Source: a bacterium | GTDB lineage: Bacteria > ARS69 | DNA length: 34,344 nucleotides | Assembly: GCA_025774805.1 (NCBI GenBank) | Contig: JALGZR010000083.1 | Location: 1-34,344 of the forward strand | Reading direction: 5' to 3' | Part shown: one piece after another, positions 26,486 through 31,929 of the stretch | Layout: each line of letters opens with the position of its first letter | How positions within the stretch are numbered: the stretch's first letter is position 1 | Program-made: the position numbers and the translations under genes | Notes under the pieces: generated by a model | Seen by the model: the letters and a program-made list of their open reading frames with translations, nothing else | Told to the model about the DNA's origin: nothing | The model's database searches: none

Positions 26486-26510
26486 CCGAACGGAACCGAG
26501 TAGGAGCCCG

Positions 26511-28388
26511 GTGAGCTCTCCCGTGCGTGAGGGTCCCGCGGTCCGGCCCGAGGCGCTCGCCGGCGTGGGCGCTCTGCTCGCACTCGCGGTCTACGGAGGG
26601 ACCCTCGCTCCCACCGTGACCGAGATCGACAGCGGCGAGCTCGCCGCCGTGGCCGCGACGCTGGGAATCGCGCACCCCTCGGGCTATCCCCTCTACGCGC
26701 TGGTCGGTCGCGTCGCCACGCTGCTCCCGTGGCCGGTGCGGACGATCGTGGTCATGAACGCGCTGTCGGCGCTCCTCGCCGCCGGCGCCGTGTTCATGCT
26801 CTACCGGACGGTCGAAGACCTGCTTCCCGGAAGGAGACGGGGGTGGAGCGGTTGGCCGCGCGTCGCGGGCGCGGGCCTGGCCGCTCTCGCCTTCGCCTTC
26901 CACCCCGCCCTCTGGTCGGTCGCGACGGTGACGGAGGTCCACGCCCTCCAGATGTTCCTCGACGCCGCGCTCCTGCACGCGATCGTGCGTTCGAGACTGT
27001 GGGGCGCGGGCCGCTTCCGGGAGAGCGCCTGGCTTCTCGCCTGCTATCTGGGGGGGCTCTGCCTGACGAACCACCTGACGTCGGCGCTGCTGCTCCCCGG
27101 ATTTCTTCTTTGCACGTTTCTGCGGCGCGGTTCCCTCCGCCCGCGTCTTCTGCTGGCCGGGGCCGGGCTCGGAGGGCTCGGTGCGAGCGCGTACCTCTTC
27201 CTTCCGATCCGGGCCGCGCAGCACCCCTACCTCAACTGGGGCGCGCCCGAGACCTGGAACGCGTTCGTGCGGCACGTCACGGGCGCGCAGTACCGCGTCT
27301 GGATGTTCACGTCGGCGGACGCGCTTGCGCGGAACGGCCGCGAGTTCGTGTCGGATCTCGTGGGCGGGTACGGATGGCCGCTGCTCGCGTTGGCGGTGAT
27401 CGGGTCGGTCTGGGCCGTGAGGGTTCCGCGGCTGCTTCCGGGGATCGGGACGATGTTCACGCTCGCCCTGGCCTACCCGCTGGGCTACGACATTCACGAC
27501 ATCGCGACGTACTTCCTGGCTCCCTACCTCTTGGTGGCGGTGCCGATCGGACTCGGGGCGGCCGCGGTCGGCGAGTGGATGGTTGAAAGGAAGAGGGCGC
27601 GCGTCTTCGCGCCGGCGGTTCTTCTGCTCGCCGCGATTCCGTTGATCACGGGATGGAGGAGCTCGGATCGCTCCGACGACCGCTGGGTGGAGTCGATGGC
27701 CCGGTCGTTCCTCGCCACCCCGGAACGCGATTCGGTCGTCCTTTCCGCACACTGGGACGTCCTCCTCTCTCCCGCGCTCTACCTCCAGCAGGTGGAGGGC
27801 GTCCGAGCCGACCTCACGCTTCTCGATCAGGAGTTCTTCCGTCGGAGCTGGAACCTGCCGGGGATCCGCCGCTGGCACCCCGAGCTCCTCGAGGGACTCG
27901 AGTCCGACGCCGGCGGGCTCCAGACGCTGATCGAGCGGTTCGAGAGCGGACGCCCCTACGAGGTCGCGGAGATCCAGGCCGTCTTCGAGCGCGTCATCGG
28001 AGGGATCCTCGAGCGGGGCCGACAGCGGGGTGGGGCCTACATCGGCCAGGAGATCGAACCGGGGATCGCGCCCGCTTTGGCCCGCGTGCCCGACGGGCTA
28101 CTGTTGCGCCTCGAGCCCGCGGACGATCCGCCGCGGCTCGGGAAGGCGACGGACTGGCCGGAGCTTCCCGACCCCGACGCCCCGGGCACCCACCTCTTCG
28201 AGGCGCGCCGCTACGCCGCCCGGATGGCCGCCCTTTCCGGCCACCTCGCGTTCCGGCTCGGCGACCTCGATCGGGCGCGGCGCGACCTCGATCAGGCCCT
28301 CGGGTGGGATCCGATGAACCCGCTCGCGCGGCAGGGTTGGGAGGCGGTGATGGTGGCGGGGGGTGGGGGAGCGGGTGGCGGGCCGTAG
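26511..28388 (+). CDS. DUF2723 membrane protein (TMEM260/GT117-like glycosyltransferase)
   Basis: A 625-residue integral membrane protein. The motif 'TVTEIDSGELAAVAATLGIAHPSGYPLY' near the N terminus is the signature of DUF2723, related to eukaryotic TMEM260 O-mannosyltransferases (GT117, a GT-C fold). About ten membrane segments fill residues ~15-410. The C-terminal ~200 residues are soluble and end with a single TPR-like helix pair ('LDRARRDLDQALGWDPMNPLARQGWEAV'). It probably transfers a lipid-linked sugar on the outer face of the inner membrane; substrate unknown. The GTG at 26511 is preferred because TAGGAG lies five bases upstream. An in-frame ATG at 26475 lies inside the right end of the repeat and would add only a polar tail. 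Convergent with the VKOR gene, 19 bp apart. Confidence 0.85.
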   Translation: MSSPVREGPAVRPEALAGVGALLALAVYGGTLAPTVTEIDSGELAAVAATLGIAHPSGYPLYALVGRVATLLPWPVRTIVVMNALSALLAAGAVFMLYRTVEDLLPGRRRGWSGWPRVAGAGLAALAFAFHPALWSVATVTEVHALQMFLDAALLHAIVRSRLWGAGRFRESAWLLACYLGGLCLTNHLTSALLLPGFLLCTFLRRGSLRPRLLLAGAGLGGLGASAYLFLPIRAAQHPYLNWGAPETWNAFVRHVTGAQYRVWMFTSADALARNGREFVSDLVGGYGWPLLALAVIGSVWAVRVPRLLPGIGTMFTLALAYPLGYDIHDIATYFLAPYLLVAVPIGLGAAAVGEWMVERKRARVFAPAVLLLAAIPLITGWRSSDRSDDRWVESMARSFLATPERDSVVLSAHWDVLLSPALYLQQVEGVRADLTLLDQEFFRRSWNLPGIRRWHPELLEGLESDAGGLQTLIERFESGRPYEVAEIQAVFERVIGGILERGRQRGGAYIGQEIEPGIAPALARVPDGLLLRLEPADDPPRLGKATDWPELPDPDAPGTHLFEARRYAARMAALSGHLAFRLGDLDRARRDLDQALGWDPMNPLARQGWEAVMVAGGGGAGGGP

Positions 28389-28407
28389 GGGGTACGACCG
28401 TCGGTGC

Positions 28408-29691
28408 TCACGTATGCCCCGTTTCCTTCCGGCGACTCTTTCCGCCCGATGAGGGTGGGGGCTCGGGATCGGAATTGCCGTCATCCTCGCTCAGGATGCC
28501 GGTGACGATTTGCGTGAGCATCCATGGAAACACGCTTCCGCGCTTCGCGTATCCGTTGATGACAATCGAGGGCGTAACCGTGAGGCCGAGTTCGCTGCAG
28601 AGTGCGATGTCACCGGCCACCCTGTCGGTCGGTCCGTTTCCCTCCATGCAGGCCAGGAACTCTCCCTCATCGAGTCCGATGTCGGTGAGTTTGGTCAGCG
28701 TGGATTGCTTTCCGACCGAGCGATTGGGGATCTCCTGGAACAGATAGTCGTGGAAGTCCCAGAACTTGCCCTGCGCCTCGGCGCAGACCCCCGCTTTCGC
28801 CAGCCAACAGGCGTCGGGATGGAAATTCCCCGGAATGGCCTCATTGCATTCCGAACTCAGCGGGGAGTGCACGAAGACCACCCGAATGTCCTCTGGATAC
28901 TCTCTCCGCAGATCCTCCACGGTGTTCGCGAGGGAGCGGCAAAAGCTGCACTGAAAGTCTCCAATGAGCACGACATTCACAGCCGCGCTCGTCGGCCCCT
29001 GGGATGGGTGGCGATCGAATCGAACCATGTCGATCTCCGGAGCACTCGCCATGCGTCGCGTGAAGTCCGCGACCTCGTTCTGGCCGTACGTCCGGATCTC
29101 CCGAAGAGGTTCAAGAACCGTAACCAAGCAGATCGCCGCAACCGTCAGAGTGACTCCCATCAGGCCCGACTGGAAAAGAGCGCGGTAATAGTCCGTATCC
29201 GTTCCGTGGCGGAGGAGACGCCACGAAGGAAGAATCCGGGACCAACGCACGGGCTCCTCGAGATCCCGGTTCAGCTTCCAGAAACTGAGCAGGAGCAGAA
29301 GATTGAGCACATGGGTGGCCACGCAGTTCAAGCAGATCGTTCCGATCTGCGCCACCATCACGAACAGCAGATAGAGATCGTAGAGGAGCGCCAGCGTGCA
29401 GGCAGTCGTCCCCAGGGTGACGAACGCCTTCCGTTCCCCTCCTCGCAGGAGGAGGGCACACAAAGACACGCCGAGGAGGCATACGTAGAAGAGAAGTCCC
29501 CAGACGGCGACAGGCAGCTCCAGGAGCCAGGAGGACTCGTGCGCAGCCACCTGATCGCAGTCGAAAAGGCCGGCGCCGCCACAGAACAACCCTTCCGTCA
29601 CCCCGCCGCCATAGACGCTGAGATGGCTCTTCACCAGGTAGACGCAGACGACCACGCCTGCGCCGGCCAGAACGACAGGCAGAGCCAGCAA
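28408..29691 (-). CDS. VKOR-DsbA fusion (disulfide bond-forming membrane enzyme)
   Basis: 427 residues. The N-terminal half is a bacterial vitamin K epoxide reductase homologue with four membrane helices (about 5-21, 57-82, 89-112, 118-138), loop cysteines C37 and C45, a conserved Ser in 'HESSW' and the active-site C120-L-N-C123. A fifth TM (about 176-193) leads to a periplasmic DsbA-like thioredoxin domain with C248-S-F-C251 and cis-Pro374 ('TVTPS'). Additional cysteines are C282, C295, C303, C348 and C365. Such fusions oxidise cysteines of exported proteins and pass electrons to quinone. The only in-frame start before TM1 is TTG (29691). A perfect SD-like GGAGAGGAG lies ~30 nt further upstream (29722-29730) with no start codon after it, so the N terminus is uncertain. 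The gene is less GC-rich than its neighbours. Confidence 0.9.
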   Translation of the reverse strand: MLALPVVLAGAGVVVCVYLVKSHLSVYGGGVTEGLFCGGAGLFDCDQVAAHESSWLLELPVAVWGLLFYVCLLGVSLCALLLRGGERKAFVTLGTTACTLALLYDLYLLFVMVAQIGTICLNCVATHVLNLLLLLSFWKLNRDLEEPVRWSRILPSWRLLRHGTDTDYYRALFQSGLMGVTLTVAAICLVTVLEPLREIRTYGQNEVADFTRRMASAPEIDMVRFDRHPSQGPTSAAVNVVLIGDFQCSFCRSLANTVEDLRREYPEDIRVVFVHSPLSSECNEAIPGNFHPDACWLAKAGVCAEAQGKFWDFHDYLFQEIPNRSVGKQSTLTKLTDIGLDEGEFLACMEGNGPTDRVAGDIALCSELGLTVTPSIVINGYAKRGSVFPWMLTQIVTGILSEDDGNSDPEPPPSSGGKSRRKETGHT

Positions 29692-29940
29692 GGCGCTCTT
29701 CGCCGCGCGGTTGTGCGAGGTCTCCTCTCCAGGATCAGTCGAGTCGATGAAGCACCTCGAAATGCGATGCCCCCCGCCAGACCGGAGACGGGGGACACGC
29801 GGCCGGGACCCATTGCTGGGTCCCGGGCAACAACAGCCGATCCTCTCTCGAGAGACTCATTCCACGGTGAGCGACCACCGTGCGCAGGACGAAGCCGCCA
29901 CTCCGGCGCGCGAGAGGATCTCTCTCCTCGTGCCTCCGAT
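29692..29940 (-). other. Structured 249-nt spacer between the Cys-rich gene and the VKOR-DsbA gene
   Basis: No convincing gene on either strand. It holds a perfect 10-bp hairpin at 29803-29826 (CCGGGACCCA / TGGGTCCCGG) whose loop reads GCAA in the minus-strand RNA, a perfect 12-bp palindrome TCTCTCGAGAGA at 29844-29855, and a 9-bp complementary pair GATCCTCTC / GAGAGGATC about 60 nt apart (29840 and 29910). No T-run follows the hairpin. It could set the relative expression of the two genes by processing or attenuation. Confidence 0.5.
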
Positions 29941-30414
29941 CTACGGCTGAGGTCCCGGGTGATAGAGCGACTTGATGACGCCCCACGTGGTCGGCTCAAC
30001 CGCGGTTGGCCCGGGCTCCTCTGTCAGGAAGAGGATTCCCGGGTCCTCGGGATCCGCCTCGGCCGGCTGGACACCCTCAACACCGGTATCTTTATTCGAG
30101 CAAATGAAACCGCTATTCAAGTTCGTAGGTGCCTCACCGGCTGGCGAATGGCTTCCGACCACGCAGTACCAATTAAACCAGGCCATCTGTCTGCCCGGGC
30201 GGTCGAAGCATGGCTTTCCCGCCGGGACAGTGGGGGTTGCCGTGCACTGGGCCAGGCCCGATATGGGACCGGCCGGCTTGCCGCCGGGCACTCCATCGTT
30301 CGCGCCGGGCGCGGGTGACCAATCCCAGCAGCATGCGTCGAATGCATTCGCGATCACCGGGCTCAGAACAAAGATCGCGGCTCCAAGGAACGGTAACAGC
30401 GGTAGCCGTTTCAT
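29941..30414 (-). CDS. Six-cysteine exported protein, function unknown
   Basis: 157 residues. The ATG at 30414 follows a perfect SD (AAGGAGGT, 7 bases away); an ATG 33 bases further upstream (30447) is less likely. A classical signal peptide (MKRLPLLPFLGAAIFVLSP, cleavage after about ANA24) leaves a mature protein of ~133 residues. The mature protein has six cysteines (28, 29, 57, 69, 84, 105), many Pro/Gly residues, several Trp, and an acidic Pro-rich C-terminal tail. An even number of cysteines in an exported, loop-rich protein suggests three disulfides. The next gene on the same strand encodes a VKOR-DsbA enzyme, so this may be its client. No family is recognised. Peptide-like precursors or a small redox/electron-transfer protein are alternatives. 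Confidence 0.8.
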   Translation of the reverse strand: MKRLPLLPFLGAAIFVLSPVIANAFDACCWDWSPAPGANDGVPGGKPAGPISGLAQCTATPTVPAGKPCFDRPGRQMAWFNWYCVVGSHSPAGEAPTNLNSGFICSNKDTGVEGVQPAEADPEDPGILFLTEEPGPTAVEPTTWGVIKSLYHPGPQP

Positions 30415-30624
30415 GATTGAGACCTCCTTGGACCTCCTCGGGTCCATCTCGCCCCGCTTCAGGTGTCAAGACGAACAAGAAACAGTACAGACCTGTGGGC
30501 GCCGTTCCGCAGGGAAGCCCTTGCTGCTCCTTGAGCGTCTAGGTGAGATGACTCGGGTGCGTTCCCGAGCCGGCTCGGTCCGGAATCGAGGCTGTTGGGG
30601 CAGGGGTGCGGGGATCGGAGCCGA

Positions 30625-30638
30625 GTGACGTGTATCAC
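30625..30638. promoter_or_regulatory. CRP/FNR-family-like binding site
   Basis: GTGA-N6-TCAC (GTGACGTGTATCAC) exactly matches the core dyad of CRP-type sites. It is centred about 79 bp upstream of the start predicted from the plus-strand promoter at 30676-30703 and about 217 bp upstream of the Cys-rich gene. The regulator is unknown; the match could also be chance. Confidence 0.4.
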
Positions 30639-30675
30639 GAACTCCGAATCGGTTTCAAGAGGAACAATGTTGAAG

Positions 30676-30703
30676 TTGATTTACGAGTTCATGAACACAT
30701 AAT
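30676..30703 (+). promoter_or_regulatory. AT-rich promoter candidate with operator-like palindrome
   Basis: TTGATT, a 16-bp spacer and CATAAT (5/6). The spacer contains the perfect palindrome GTTCATGAAC (30687-30696), which extends imperfectly to 22 bp (30681-30702). A palindrome between -35 and -10 is a classic repressor position. No gene begins soon after on this strand, so the transcript may be a small RNA or a long leader of the DUF4159 gene. Confidence 0.4.
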
Positions 30704-30868
30704 CAGTTATTGTAACAAAGGCCGGAGCGTTCCCTGTTCCTTCGGTGACTGCGGTTCAAGTGCCCATCGTGTTCTCATCCGACCAAGAGAAATGGGCCGA
30801 CCTCACTACTGTCTCGCCCATGGGAGCGCGAGAGGGTGACAACGCACGGAGGATACGACACGCGAGGT

Positions 30869-30909
30869 CCCGATGATGCCCGTTCCTGAGGGAGATAGGC
30901 ATCATCGGG
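30869..30909 (+). other. Perfect 12-bp stem-loop
   Basis: CCCGATGATGCC (30869-30880) pairs perfectly with GGCATCATCGGG (30898-30909) across a 17-nt loop. No T-run follows on either strand, so it is not a classical intrinsic terminator. It may be part of a structured RNA or a protein-binding inverted repeat. Confidence 0.6.
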
Positions 30910-31037
30910 GCGTGGCGTCCGATGACCGCGCGGCCAGGACGGGGATTGTCGCGCGGGGAGCGCGTGATCGCATGGTGGGCTCCGGCGAACGGCGCTCGTA
31001 CAGGCCGTCCCGGTCACGCTTCTCCCCGGGAACCGCA

Positions 31038-31072
31038 GCCCCCCCGCGGGGTGAAAACCCCGAGGGCGGGGC
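31038..31072 (+). other. GC-rich hairpin with GAAA tetraloop
   Basis: CGGGGT-GAAA-ACCCCG (31047-31062) forms a 6-bp stem capped by a GNRA tetraloop. It is extended by about eight further pairs (31038-31045 with 31064-31072) across one mismatch and one bulged C. No T-run follows. A stable RNA structure is likely if the region is transcribed. Confidence 0.55.
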
Positions 31073-31141
31073 CGGTCTGGCCGTCCCCCGGGCCCGCCCG
31101 TCTCGAGCCGTCTTGACGCGGCCCGGCGATCGTGGCCCGGC

Positions 31142-31171
31142 TTGACGCCAAGTCTTTGAAAGTCTTATAGT
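31142..31171 (+). promoter_or_regulatory. Promoter candidate for the DUF4159 operon
   Basis: TTGACG (5/6), an 18-bp spacer and TATAGT (5/6). The start is predicted near 31178, with a ~50-nt leader to the TTG at 31231. A second TTGACG occurs at 31113 without a matching -10. Confidence 0.6.
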
Positions 31172-31230
31172 TAGCAGTTCTCCCGGCGGCCGGCGGCCCT
31201 CCGCCGAGATACGCCGCCGAAGGGGGCGAC

Positions 31231-31890
31231 TTGCTACCTCTGCTTCTCGTACCGGCTCTGATTCTGGGCCCCCTCCCGAGCGCCGAGTCCCCCGGCGGGG
31301 TCTTTCGGCTCGGCCGACTCCACTACGGGGGGGGCGGCGACTGGTACGCGAACCCCACCTCGCTGCCGAACCTCGCCCGGGCGATGCGGGACCGTCTCGA
31401 CATGGACGTGGAGATCGAGGAGGGCCGGGTCTCCCCGCTCGACGACGACCTGTTCGACTACCCCATCCTGCACATGACCGGGCACGGAACGGTTCGCTTC
31501 ACGAGCGAGGAGGCGGAGCGGCTGCGCTGGTACCTCATCCACGGGGGCTTCCTTTTCGCCGATGACAATTACGGGATGGACGAGTCCTTCCGGCGGGAGA
31601 TTCGCCGGGTCTTCCCCGAGGCGGAGCTCGTGGAGATCCCGTTCGATCACGAGATCTACCACACGCTCCACGACTTCCCGGAAGGGCTCCCGAAGATCCA
31701 CGAGCACCACGGCGGGCCGCCCCACGGCTACGGGATCTTCCACGAGGGGCGTCTCGTCGTGTTCTACTCGTTCAACACCGACATCGGCGACGGACTCGAG
31801 GACGGCGACGTGCACGGAGATCCGCCCGCGGTCCGCGAGCAGGCTCTGAGAATGGCCATGAACGTCGTGACCTACGCGATGACGCACTGA
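31231..31890 (+). CDS. Exported DUF4159 domain protein
   Basis: 219 residues with a short signal peptide (about 1-20) and a DUF4159 domain over nearly all of the rest. Visible are 'FRLGRLHYGGGGDWY', 'PILHMTGHGTVRFTSEEAERLRWYLIHGGFLFADDNYGMDESFRREIRR' (a glutamine amidotransferase-like fold segment) and 'IFHEGRLVVFYSFNTDIGDG'. The start is TTG at 31231 with AAGGGGG upstream; it is the only start that includes the signal peptide. DUF4159 proteins are usually encoded with MoxR ATPase, DUF58 and VWA (BatA-type) genes, and the next gene fits that context. The biochemical function is not established. Confidence 0.88.
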   Translation: MLPLLLVPALILGPLPSAESPGGVFRLGRLHYGGGGDWYANPTSLPNLARAMRDRLDMDVEIEEGRVSPLDDDLFDYPILHMTGHGTVRFTSEEAERLRWYLIHGGFLFADDNYGMDESFRREIRRVFPEAELVEIPFDHEIYHTLHDFPEGLPKIHEHHGGPPHGYGIFHEGRLVVFYSFNTDIGDGLEDGDVHGDPPAVREQALRMAMNVVTYAMTH

Positions 31891-31929
31891 TCTTTCGCAC
31901 CGAGCGGACCCGCTGAGGGAGGAGAGGGC

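Larger units (their letters stand above)
30415..31230. other. 816-bp intergenic region between divergent units
   Basis: No frame has the codon bias or homology signal of the neighbouring genes. Contents in order: the SD and possible TTGACA (30469-30464, minus, no good -10) for the Cys-rich gene; a CRP/FNR-like site (30625-30638); a ~60-bp stretch at 30661-30720 of only about 32% GC with a plus-strand promoter candidate, a palindrome and a minus-strand extended -10 (TGTTACAAT, -10 at 30714-30709); a tiny ORF with SD-like AGAGGA encoding MLKLIYEFMNT (30667-30702); hairpins at 30869-30909 and 31038-31072; and a promoter for the DUF4159 gene (31142-31171). It may contain an undetected small RNA. 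Confidence 0.6.

Noticed and set aside
26475-26510. ATG at 26475 as start of the DUF2723 gene
   Set aside because: It lies inside the right inverted repeat of the CTAG element, has no proper SD and adds only a polar tail; GTG 26511 has TAGGAG at good spacing.
29735-29986. Minus-strand frame of 83 codons between the Cys-rich gene and the VKOR-DsbA gene
   Set aside because: It overlaps the end of the Cys-rich gene, has no SD or recognisable domain, and contains the hairpin sequences; it looks like non-coding spacer.
30606-30839. Plus-strand frame of 77 codons in the intergenic region
   Set aside because: No SD, no recognisable domain and no codon bias like its neighbours; it runs across the AT-rich promoter-like segment.
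30703-30870. Open stretch in frame with the tiny ORF after its TAA, with a protein-like translation (AGAFPVPSVTAVQVPIVF)
   Set aside because: It has no start codon with an SD, no family resemblance and mixed third-position bases. It is kept only as a faint possibility of a decayed gene.
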